NCBI GenBank assembly: GCA_029204225.1
Contig: CM055100.1
Coordinates: 9,460,481-9,524,480 of the forward strand
Origin: Diphasiastrum complanatum
Taxonomy: Eukaryota > Streptophyta > Lycopodiopsida > Lycopodiales > Lycopodiaceae
Direction: 5' to 3'
Length of the DNA stretch: 64,000 bases
In this document: piece by piece, positions 38,801-43,500 of the stretch
Layout of the letters: every line of letters begins with the position of its first letter
Numbering within the stretch: position 1 is the first letter of the stretch
Notes under the pieces: generated by a model
Seen by the model: only the letters and a program-made list of their open reading frames with translations
Told to the model about the DNA's origin: nothing
Database searches by the model: none
Made by a program: the position numbers and the translations under genes

Positions 38801-40070
38801 TTATATGAAAAAGGTGAAAGTTTGCAGCAAGTTTGGAAAACTCATATAAAGCAAACAAATTTGCAAGTTTGAAACTCAATGCAAAGGCGTGTCACTACAC
38901 ATTAATCATTATATAATTTGAATCTAGAACTTGTCAATTCCATGACCCAATTTGTAGATTGAGAGAAAGATTCAAATGCATTTATATGTGCAAAGTTCAT
39001 CAACAAGCTCTGACCTTATGTTCCATCTGCCGTGATACTCTACTGGATGAACCTCTGTGCATGTTTGGGTTTGCAAGTACAGATCTCTGTGCATCGAGTT
39101 TTGATGGCCGTGTTTCTCCTGCAGTCGTGGATGATATTCTTGCCCGAAATGGTGCCTTACCAGCAACTCCAGATGAACCGATCCTTGATGAAATGGACTC
39201 ATTAAAGCCAGTCGAGTTTTCAAGCAACTCACTTGGGCGTCCACCACTAGCAAGGGAGCCTGGAGCTGTACTGGGTCTAAAATTGCTGGATAGATCACCC
39301 CCTATAGAGTTGCGAAATCTTCTAAAGGCCAGCCCACTCAAAGATCGTTCAACCAGATCCGAATGGACACGTTTGAGGCTTTTCCAAGATTTAGGAGAAG
39401 TATGGGTTGCCTGTTTTGATGAAGCCATCCCACTGGAAGATGTCGGCTGTGCAGAAGGAGAACCCATAATGGCTGATTTGCTTGTAACGGGGGGAAGATC
39501 AGGGTCAGGATCATCTTGAAACTCTAATAAAGGCATTGAAGAGCTCGATTCTGCCATACTGGTGATACTTTCTTTGAGGGACACCGCTCCTGCAGATCGA
39601 GGAGACTTCACAGAAAAGGAAGGATTTGATATACTTCCGAATGCCTCAAAAGGTTTGATCTTTATGCGATTAAGGACAAAATCTGCTGATAAGCGAGGGG
39701 GCACTAGACGCTGGCTGCTTTCCGCAGCTTCGGAAGGCTTGCCTCCTAGATCAGAAAAAAATCCCACCATTGGGCTTTGACTAGAATTTGAGTAGATCTG
39801 GCTGCTTCTTGGGTTGTCTTCTTTTATGCTTCTGCTTTTGAGGGAATCCACCAATGCATCAGGCAATCCTCCTAATGAAAGGATGCTCTTCCTTGAATAT
39901 AATTCGGCAGGTTGGGATTCATCCATTCCAGAATCCGGTGTGGTTGATCTGCGGTGGAGTATGGGCGCTTCTACTCCGCTGCCCTCACCATAATCTTCAG
40001 GGCCGTTGCTGCTGTTGTTGCTGCTGAACTCATCATCCTGCAAAACCCCTGTTGATGATGGCTCTGACAT
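9671..40070 (-). CDS. MyTH4-domain protein gene, ten proposed exons over 30 kb
   Basis: Proposed exons, in transcript order: 40070-39015, 20380-20313, 18975-18913, 18392-18191, 17847-17772, 12805-12571, 11207-11108, 10691-10517, 10356-10205, 9853-9671. Every junction is AG at the acceptor and GT (one GC) at the donor, and all phases agree. The product would be about 769 residues: a serine-rich, probably disordered N-terminus (1-352) and a MyTH4-like domain at roughly 455-645. Seen there: A-P-L-L-R-R-V, L-K-A-Y-M-G-D, N-L-R-D-E-I-F-C-Q, K-Q-T-T-K-N, and R-G-W-Q-A-M-A-I-C followed by F-P-P-S. MyTH4 domains bind microtubules in myosin and kinesin tails and in the RhoGAP ARHGAP39, whose QTTxNF / RGWxxMAIC spacing this resembles. 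No kinesin, FERM or RhoGAP domain is visible. Codon 672 is TGA (10318-10316), so the gene may be truncated or exon 9 may start later. Linking exons 1 and 2 to the rest is the weakest step. Confidence 0.6.
10205..10356 (-). CDS. Exon 9 with an in-frame TGA
   Basis: From the acceptor GGCTTATCAG the frame reads E-H-H-D-I-I-S-E-F-Y-K-S, then TGA at 10318-10316, then E-Y-I-E-S-F-Q-R-C-K and on to D-F-I-P-K|GTACAA. Coding-like sequence continues on both sides of the stop. A later, weaker acceptor (GAGAG| at 10313, exon from 10312) would skip the TGA and also keeps phase with the alternative donor at 10521. Confidence 0.58.
10367..10492. repeat. GT/GAGT microsatellite and short tandem duplication in intron 8
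   Basis: A (GT)n run passes into (GAGT)n at 10367-10406, followed by two copies of an about 31-bp unit starting ACAGGTGTATTAGATT (10406-10436 and 10461-10492). In the sense strand this puts a (CA)n tract just before the exon 9 acceptor, where CA repeats are known in animals to bind hnRNP L; relevance in plants is unknown. Confidence 0.75.
10517..10691 (-). CDS. Exon 8, end of MyTH4
   Basis: After GGTACATTAG it reads V-A-Y-R-L-N-S-M-P-A-Q, then L-P-R-L-Q-K-I-I-K-I-G-P-R, like the last MyTH4 helices. Two donors are possible: GAG|GTGGGT at 10521 (phase 0) or G|GTTGCA at 10517 (phase 1). The choice is tied to how exon 9 starts. Confidence 0.7.
11108..11207 (-). CDS. Exon 7, MyTH4 RGW motif
   Basis: After CTGAACAG it reads M-S-I-V-R-G-W-Q-A-M-A-I-C-I-S-T-F-P-P-S, the most conserved part of MyTH4 domains, and ends AAAGAG|GTCGAT in phase 0. 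Together with exon 6 this is the firmest evidence for the domain. Confidence 0.78.
11208..12570 (-). other. Intron 6 of the MyTH4 gene
   Basis: AT-rich sequence with no recognised element or coding block. Confidence 0.55.
12571..12805 (-). CDS. Exon 6, MyTH4 core
   Basis: Acceptor TTGCACATG...CAACAG (exon begins at 12805), donor AG|GTACCA. Contains L-K-A-Y-M-G-D and, near its end, the hallmark N-L-R-D-E-I-F-C-Q...K-Q-T-T-K-N. The spacing between the two motifs is longer than in animal MyTH4 domains, but removing a further intron there does not keep the frame. Confidence 0.75.
14690..14920 (-). pseudogene. Decayed gypsy chromodomain and polyprotein tail
   Basis: On the minus strand a block near 14760-14870 reads F-E-Y-L-I-W-F-G-K like a decayed chromodomain. 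A frameshift later comes F-E-D-I-S-C-L-R-E-G-S-D at about 14695-14735, the tail seen at the end of some chromovirus polyproteins. Remaining internal sequence is missing. Confidence 0.42.
15385..15786. repeat. Solo LTR (402 bp) with a perfect 5-bp target duplication
   Basis: Begins TGTTAGAAT and ends ATTCTAACA, a 9-bp inverted pair with TG...CA ends, flanked on both sides by GGACA (15380-15384 and 15787-15791). Removing it and one GGACA restores the protease sequence seen in element E. Length, ends and 5-bp duplication fit a solo LTR left by recombination, likely copia-type. Confidence 0.82.
15979..16513 (+). repeat. 3' LTR of element G
   Basis: Starts TGTCATGCCC and ends GGACATTATA, homologous to the LTRs of D, E and F. 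Near its end an about 38-bp unit (TTGTTGCTTTGTATGATGG...) is duplicated in tandem at about 16418-16495; the 5' LTR remnant at 15136-15228 has it once. Confidence 0.88.
17772..17847 (-). CDS. Exon 5, start of the MyTH4 domain
   Basis: Follows ATTTGCAG and reads D-Y-L-N-A-P-L-L-R-R-V-A-A-T-P-L-R-S-R-A, matching the K-x-P-L-L...A-x-x-x-F-x-x-L start of MyTH4 domains. It ends C|GTAATT, and the lone C joins AT of exon 6 to give His, producing F-A-H-L-K-A-Y-M-G-D across the junction. That fit to the MyTH4 pattern is strong support for splicing over a 4,966-bp intron. Confidence 0.68.
18191..18392 (-). CDS. Exon 4 with a GC donor
   Basis: Acceptor CTTTCTCAG, then F-F-V-D-L-R-D-S-V-I-D-M-P-W through Q-E-L-V-T-F-T-K. 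It ends AAG|GCAAGC, the classic non-canonical GC splice donor. Joining there to exon 5 continues the frame into the start of the MyTH4 domain. Confidence 0.68.
18913..18991 (-). CDS. Exon 3, end fixed, start ambiguous
   Basis: Reads S-F-M-R-L-I-T-Q-G-S-K-V-A-F-G-L-R-I-V-E up to AG|GTAACC, whose two leftover bases complete an Arg with the first base of exon 4. The acceptor may be at 18975 (fits exon 2 phase) or at 18991 (better polypyrimidine context, but then another exon would be needed upstream). Confidence 0.6.
18976..20312 (-). other. Intron 2 of the MyTH4 gene, no element recognised
   Basis: The plus strand at 19114-19230 reads a Gln-rich stretch that may be an old element fragment, but nothing nameable. 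If exon 3 starts at 18991 the intron is slightly shorter. Confidence 0.4.
20313..20380 (-). CDS. Exon 2 (candidate), 68 bases
   Basis: Follows the acceptor TTTATGTGTAG and ends at the strong donor CA|GTGAGT. The frame reads K-E-P-Q-Q-G-Y-Q-V-L-I-M-E-R-P-S-L-R-G-A, the other two frames have stops, and phase 0 at entry fits exon 1. Short length makes this exon less certain. Confidence 0.42.
21911..22404 (-). repeat. 3' LTR of element D
   Basis: 494 bp. Read on the minus strand it starts TGTCATGCCCATGACTGG and ends CTTTATA, departing from the usual CA end. The polypurine tract borders it at 22405-22415. Confidence 0.93.
22435..23050 (-). pseudogene. Element D integrase C-terminus and chromodomain
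   Basis: An open piece (22878-22435) reads R-Y-R-G-P-Y-K-I-L-K-K-I-G-S-L-A-Y-Q, then H-P-V-I-H-I-N-R-L, then a chromodomain (T-K-R-L-R-N...H-L-V-R-W-K-G...D-S-W). Upstream to 23050, in broken frames, is the preceding integrase stretch (S-F-M-L-M-Y; H-Y-A). The chromodomain is the best preserved coding part of the element. Confidence 0.85.
23051..27864 (-). other. Non-coding interior of element D
   Basis: No protein similarity found in about 4.8 kb. 24820-25160 and 25240-25640 recur in element F. A compound (GAGC)n(GA)n tract lies at 26770-26834 and a run of 18 C at 26703-26720; in the element's sense direction these are a TC tract followed by a G run in the leader, an order also found in element E. 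Confidence 0.65.
27865..27879 (-). other. Primer-binding site of element D
   Basis: Minus strand TTGGTATCAGAGCCA directly after the 5' LTR; complementary to the 3' end of plant initiator methionine tRNA, the usual primer for plant gypsy elements. Confidence 0.92.
27880..28373 (-). repeat. 5' LTR of element D
   Basis: 494 bp, the same length as the 3' LTR with roughly a dozen differences. It is followed outside by ATATC, the partner of TTATC at the other end. Confidence 0.93.
28374..29199. other. No gene seen
   Basis: Between elements D and C. T-rich runs at about 29130-29175 lie where the 3' untranslated part of C would be, but no LTR or polypurine tract of C is recognised. Confidence 0.45.
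29200..29868 (-). pseudogene. Element C integrase C-terminal half
   Basis: Starts just after the second catalytic Asp and carries the catalytic Glu region (G-N-G-Q-A-E-S-S-N-K). The tail reads A-R-R-K-A-W-H-D, then L-A-L-M-Y-K, G-E-G-P-Y-K-V, and ends in L-R-K-F-W-Q-P. Separated from the N-terminal half by a stop and frame change near 29870. Confidence 0.9.
29876..30901 (-). pseudogene. Element C RNase H and integrase N-terminal half
   Basis: 341 codons open. RNase H: T-E-R-E-T-L-A-M-V-F near 30750, F-Y-T-D-H-Q-P-L near 30680, A-D-H-V-S-R-I near 30545. Integrase: an H-x-H type zinc finger ending C-D-V-C-Q-R near 30140 and the first catalytic Asp in E-L-D-Y-V-G-P near 30050. It ends in a stop just before the second catalytic Asp. 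Confidence 0.9.
30769..31774 (-). pseudogene. Element C reverse transcriptase, two frames
   Basis: The first part (31774-31082) reads the linker with C-F-A-W-T-Y-K-D-L-K-G, then P-I-V-V-I-P-K-K-N-G-K and F-S-G-Y-N-Q-V. After a frameshift near 31100-31140 the second part continues Q-V-M-P-F-G-L-C-N-A-P-S-S-F-Q and has an intact catalytic Y-L-D-D near 30990-31005. Another frame change follows near 30940. Confidence 0.9.
31775..32487 (-). other. Element C protease-RT linker, decayed
   Basis: No domain. Contains an imperfect tandem repeat at 31868-31930 built on CTTCCTAGAAGATGA, which gives a Ser/Arg- or Glu/Asp-rich stretch depending on frame. Confidence 0.5.
32488..32827 (-). pseudogene. Element C protease, C-terminal part
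   Basis: Reads A-L-K-L-A-D-Q-T, then P-V-K-I-A-G-V-Q-F, and R-I-L-L-G-R-P-W-L-R, the retropepsin end motif of Tat/Athila elements. Its N-terminal half lies 4.3 kb away beyond element B (37122-37533). Confidence 0.88.
32828..33183 (-). repeat. 3' LTR of element B
   Basis: 356 bp; minus strand starts TGTTACGAGC and ends ATCTATTACA. Confidence 0.95.
33184..33197 (-). other. Polypurine tract of element B
   Basis: Minus strand AAGGGAGAGGGAG immediately before the 3' LTR; the plus-strand DNA primer of reverse transcription. Confidence 0.9.
33195..33440 (-). pseudogene. Element B chromodomain tail
   Basis: In the same frame as the 721-codon Gag-Pol remnant but separated by one TGA at 33443-33441. 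Reads E-P-E-E-I-L-D-S-R-E-T-Q, then Y-L-V-K-W-N-D-Q-P and N-A-T-W-E, a recognisable chromodomain. A single base change of that stop would join it to the main frame. Confidence 0.85.
33441..35606 (-). CDS. Element B fused Gag-protease-integrase-tail frame, 721 codons
   Basis: Open for 2,166 bases. Gag helices come first (W-K-A-F-E-E-A-F-L-R-E-F and L-R-Y-A-Q-I-Y), then a CCHC knuckle (C-F-V-C-M-G-K-G-H-T-V-R-Q-C) near 34800, a retropepsin with D-D-G-A-T-H-N near 34545, and the protease end motif. At about 33905 the frame jumps from the protease-RT linker straight to the integrase C-terminus (T-N-W-E-E-Y-L...). Compared with element A, the deletion is about 2.1 kb and exactly keeps the frame. 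It could make Gag and protease but not copy or integrate itself. Confidence 0.88.
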   Translation of the reverse strand: MILSSAKGSLPSTSQLSPSPLPSVSGESLRSHPSVFKDLKPPTFNGEEKDRNADIPQTFLSKWKNIHALKQTLDHLQAIEASFTLGPMAYKWWLNLQETGQTPRSWKAFEEAFLREFLPENELDRAWEAWERTVMDKSLIQYISQYREAISKIKNMDDYQKIRGFVRGLKDEYKVEVQRNSPTTLEQALRYAQIYDDSVGRKRARQHPLSKQPPQKDFQFKKKFLKRKKEEKFKSEAPQKRPSLIQPLKPDDFEKAKQERLCFVCMGKGHTVRQCPRGPFTKKDKKDKQVHLVQTVCFPSDSAASEIKVYHEDHEHCCQLTSAMLARPFSFGPHDLVRMHGKVGNQSVRVMVDDGATHNFINYTLVKKLKLPEVPSQHRYIVSLAKGEDKKIWENMVSNLNLGIQGYQDKINFEIMHLDRTDIVLGRDWLYSLGPSLHRNYQENTLSFQHKGREIQLHGEHDVPNSPMVCSSELCQLIGDEDHQVFLCDFQFIPEVSISSSIQQKISKLKILLSKFKDVFPEDLPHGLPPSREVDHVINLVPSIAPVSKPPYRVSRTEDEEITRQLTKQTNWEEYLSILEFAYNSTKHSATGYSPFMLMYGFQPLSPTAVGFKQEKVEAARNFLEDLNQMIEHAKRSIRQSQDRARHYADPHRRDVQFSAGEKVYLRVPVDSKTLKSGVCAKLSPRYYGPFTISRRLGEVTYELELPHSSKVFPVFHVSQL
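35607..35854 (-). pseudogene. Element B gag N-terminus, frame-broken
   Basis: A likely original start lies at ATG 35854 (M-T-T-P-Q-G-P-D-Q-P). The frame has TAG at 35746-35744 and ends in stops near 35607, after which the 721-codon frame begins with an internal Met. So the natural Gag start is lost in this copy. Confidence 0.65.
36750..36763 (-). other. Primer-binding site of element B
   Basis: Minus strand TGGTATCAGAGCCA one base after the 5' LTR; initiator-Met tRNA complementary. Confidence 0.95.
36765..37121 (-). repeat. 5' LTR of element B
   Basis: 357 bp, paired with 32828-33183. Differences cluster in the middle third; one 2-bp indel (CT) lies near 37088. Confidence 0.95.
37122..37533 (-). 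pseudogene. Element C protease, N-terminal part
   Basis: Reads A-M-I-D-G-G-S-G-V-N-L-I-S, where the retropepsin catalytic Asp is followed by Gly-Gly rather than Ser/Thr-Gly, a variant known in this lineage. Continues T-K-L-C-A-K-W-G-L-T-R-M, then stops at the inserted LTR of B. The 136 codons before it are acidic linker. Confidence 0.85.
37561..39014. other. No gene recognised; possible LTR start at 38391
   Basis: A plus-strand open frame at 37627-38001 (124 codons) resembles nothing known. At 38384-38391 a purine run (GAGGGGGGCA) is followed by TGTGTTATTCGCACATG and, 70 bases on, a TATA-like TATATAAACTA, which looks like a polypurine tract and LTR start of a plus-strand element; no partner LTR is present. 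Confidence 0.35.
39015..40070 (-). CDS. Exon 1: serine-rich N-terminal 352 codons
   Basis: A long open frame starting at ATG 40070 and ending at AAG followed by the donor GTCAGA; it would stop four codons later if unspliced. Composition is rich in Ser, Pro, Gly and acidic residues, with recurring S-P and R-S-x-S patches, so it is likely disordered and phosphorylated. A longer plus-strand frame over the same bases (38959-39519) is its shadow. Upstream is a (TC)n tract in the sense strand, common in plant 5' untranslated regions. I do not recognise the family from this exon alone. Confidence 0.72.
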
Positions 40071-40128
40071 GCTTGAAAAGAGGGGGAAAGGATAACCCCA
40101 AAGCCTCCTATGCTTGTCTCACCAACAA

Positions 40129-40240
40129 ACGATTTTTCCCATGTGGGAAAGATGGATACAACCTCAAATTCTCTGCACCTTCATACGATTTTTCCCATAT
40201 GGGAAAGATGGGTACAACCTCCAATTCTCTGCATCTTCAT
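40129..40240. repeat. Tandem duplication of a 56-bp unit with a palindrome, upstream of the MyTH4 gene
   Basis: Units 40129-40184 and 40185-40240 are nearly identical. Each carries TTTCCCATRTGGGAAA; in the second copy (40191-40206) it is a perfect 16-bp palindrome. Being within 60-170 bp upstream of the ATG they fall in the 5' untranslated region or core promoter. Confidence 0.85.
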
Positions 40241-40306
40241 AGCTGCTAACAACCGGCAAAGGATAAGTGTTTTTGCTCTATCTTCCTTGTTCACAGCGAC
40301 ATGAAA

Positions 40307-40308
<2 letters not shown>

Positions 40309-40362
<54 letters not shown>
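40309..40362. repeat. (AG)n microsatellite
   Basis: About 27 AG units; TC in the sense of the adjacent minus-strand gene, where such tracts are common in plant 5' untranslated regions and promoters. Confidence 0.95.
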
Positions 40363-40364
<2 letters not shown>

Positions 40365-40468
40365 TGGTTTGTGTGATGAAGCCACAGTATATGGGTGTAG
40401 TGCTTGTTCAACCCCACCAACCGCTTCTCTTTGAGAGTTGGTTACACAAATGATATGGTATCCGCCAT

Positions 40469-40567
40469 CTAGAGGGGAAATACCTGCCATCTAGAGGGGG
40501 AATAACCTGATGTAGCACCTAGAGGGGAAATACCTGCCATCTAGAGGGGGAATACATGTTGTAGCAC
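40469..40567. repeat. Tandem duplication of a 50-bp unit
   Basis: Units 40469-40518 and 40519-40567, each containing CTAGAGGGGAAATACCTGCC and a shorter echo CATCTAGAGGGGG. Together with 40129-40362 the MyTH4 gene's upstream region is built of three stacked repeats. Confidence 0.85.
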
Positions 40568-43500
40568 GCTAGAGCCGCTAGAGCGACAAGGGTGGCTACA
40601 GGAAGTAGCCCACCGTTGGATGTCGAATACCACATACATAGCAGTTGCAAATCTACGATGGAGATTATAAACGTTTAAGAAGCCCTGCTATGGCTCAGAA
40701 TTTGCTTGTTCTTAACCAACCTGGTGATGCCATGTGTCCAATATCACTCCTCACAACTGCTATGTATAGATATACACCAAGAGAGGAGAATATAGGGAGT
40801 TGTGGATAAAAGGAAATTCTTGGATTTTTATTGGGCCACGTGTGCCTTAAACTTGGATCACTTCTCAACGAGCGTACTAGAGAAGATTAGATGGAGCTAG
40901 AACGTCTTATTAAAGTCATCACTGCCATCCCTTGCAATCACTGCCATCGTTGTTTGGAATCAGTGGCGTTTGTTGCTTGGAATCACTGCCATTGGAGTCA
41001 TATTGCTTGCAGGTTTCATGCCATCTATTCTTGCTTGCAAATCTTTTCTATTTTATTATTGTTGCCTATACGTCTTCATTGCCATTGTTGGTTTGCAAGT
41101 CTTTTGTTGGTCATCCTCTAACATTGGTAAGTGCTAGTCGTCTTCTGCTCTTCCTCCAAAATTGCTACCTACAGGTCTTTTTTGCTCTTACTCGAAAGTT
41201 GGTATTTGCTAATCTTCCTCTTCCTCTAGCATTACCGCCTACAGATCTTTGCTACTATTCCTATGACATTGCTATCTGCTAATCTTCCTCTACTCTGTCA
41301 GAGCTGTCTAAAGGTATTTGTTGTTTTTCTTGTAGATTGCTACCTCGTTTCACATCACTGATGTTTGTCTATAGGTGTAGTTGAGTATTGCTAATTATTT
41401 GTAGGTTGTTGGGATGGGAAAACAAGGTCAAATGTTTGCATTGGTGATGGAATGCCATTCCAATCAGCAAGACAATTGCTCCAAAAACACAAGACATGCA
41501 CCTTTTGCATTAGTGAAGAAGTATGAAAAGCCAAAGAAAGTGCTTGAGTTGAGTATCACAATTGGAGAAGCAAGAACTATTGTTGATTTGAAATAGCTAG
41601 GTGTGATTGACAAATTTTTTAAGGTTGAGTGCATAGCAAGGATATGTTCTTTAAAGCAAGGTGGAAGCTTCATGCATTTTGCATTTTCAGATGATTTGCA
41701 AATGTTTTGCATCTAGCATCTTGAAAGTAAATCAAGTAGTACCTAGGATGGTCAAAGGATAGTCAAGCTGGTAACTGAGTATATGTAGGTTTCTCCATCA
41801 AAAAGGTATACATATCTAGCATGGTATGATAGGTTACTGTATGAAGGATCTAGGTAAAGAGCACTTTCAATGTGCGATCCATGATATTGGTTAGGATGAT
41901 ATAAATAAGGGAATGGATGAGGACATCAAATCCGGAGCATCATAGCTAAAGTCAAGTCATATTACCTCCAACTAACTTGTTTGAGAAAGCGTACATCTTT
42001 TCTCTCTTCCACATAAATTTGACGCTGGATAATGCACTCCCACAAGTGTTGTTGGCAATGTTAAGGACTGGAAAATATTATCCAGAAGCAATGTGGTTGA
42101 CTCCATACCAAGGAAAGGAATAAACATTACTAGAGCCATGGTTGCTTGGACTACTATGAGTGTACTAACGGTGGTAACATTGGATGATGTAATGAATGTA
42201 GATTTCAAATATTTCAAGCAGTGTGTGCGCCCAAAGTTTGATACCTTGCTTGCATGTACAATGAATAGAGAAATTCAAGATAAGGAAGGCGACCATGTCA
42301 TGTCTGACAAAACAGACAGTGATATGGTAATGAAGTGTGCAATGCACAAGCCAAATGATTTTGGATATGTAGAACTTAGTGACTGTGAGTTTGAAATAAT
42401 TGAAGGATTTTCTTTCACAGTGCACCAGGATGCCTTCTTTTAGTTCCAAAAGAATATAGGTTGCCATGTAAAAATAGAAAACTTATAAATTTTGGTACGA
42501 AATTTTGGACAGTATAAGCTTTTTTTAAAACAATTGTGGATTTTGGAAATACTATTTTTTGCTCAAATCATGTGAAATATTGTTAGAATGTGTTTTAGAA
42601 AGCTGATTTTTGAAATGTTGTTATATAGCTAAAGTTAATGTGTGTTGTGATGGAAAGTTACTGACAGGTGTACTTGAATGTATTGTGTTGTGCTAATAGT
42701 ATGTTATTGATAGATAGTTAATTTCACTTGTTTTCAACCTAATTTTTTATTATATGACTTTTTATTATCATAACCAAGTCTAATATGCCAATAATTGATA
42801 TAAGATGATACAACTTGTTTGTTTAGTACCATGTGCTTATATGAATCCCTCAAGCACGTGAAACATCAACAATTTTTTTGCTTATTTATAATACTGTATT
42901 ATGCAACTTTGTCGCAAAGGTGACGAAGCGAAACGAAGCGAAGGGGAAACATACCCCGAAGGTCACAAGAAAAGTATTCGAGATTCGGCCCAACGACCAG
43001 ATGACGAAAAGACACAAAACGAAGGAAAACATTCGCGCTGCCAACTGGCAGCTCGACAAGCGTGGTGTATTGTACTTCACGCTCAGCTGAAAGAGACAAC
43101 GATAACAGAGAATAACTAACTATTGATTAGCATTAACTTGTCTTGTAATTCTCTGATAAACTATCTTGTAAACTCCACATAGTGGAGATAAAGACGCATT
43201 TTTGATTAACACGAAAGTAGGACGAGTGAGAACTATAGAGAGAACGAAAAGAATAGAAGACAGTAGAGCTGTGCATGAAAGTCTGCCAACAAGCAGAACA
43301 CAGCGACTGAGGTGAGCGTCAGGCCGCCAACGAGCAACTAACCGGTAGTGTCCTTCCAAGAACCATACAATGGTGTAAGTTATAGCACTATACCTGGATG
43401 TGTGGTGACGAGATATCTTGTGACTTGTCCATATTCCACTCAGGAGAGAGAAGATCCGATTAATGACTATAATAGTTTCAAAACAAGGTGATGTTAGAAG

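Larger units (their letters stand above)
20381..39014 (-). other. Proposed 18.6-kb intron 1 of the MyTH4 gene
   Basis: Runs from donor GTCAGA (39014) to acceptor TAG (20381), with matching phase 0 on both sides. It contains elements D, C and B. 20381-21910 and 28374-29199 hold nothing recognised; 37560-39014 likewise except a possible LTR start at 38391. The assignment rests on phase and orientation only. Confidence 0.42.

Noticed and set aside
38959-39519. 186-codon plus-strand open frame
   Set aside because: Antisense shadow of the serine-rich exon 1 on the minus strand, which is longer, starts with ATG and ends at a splice donor.
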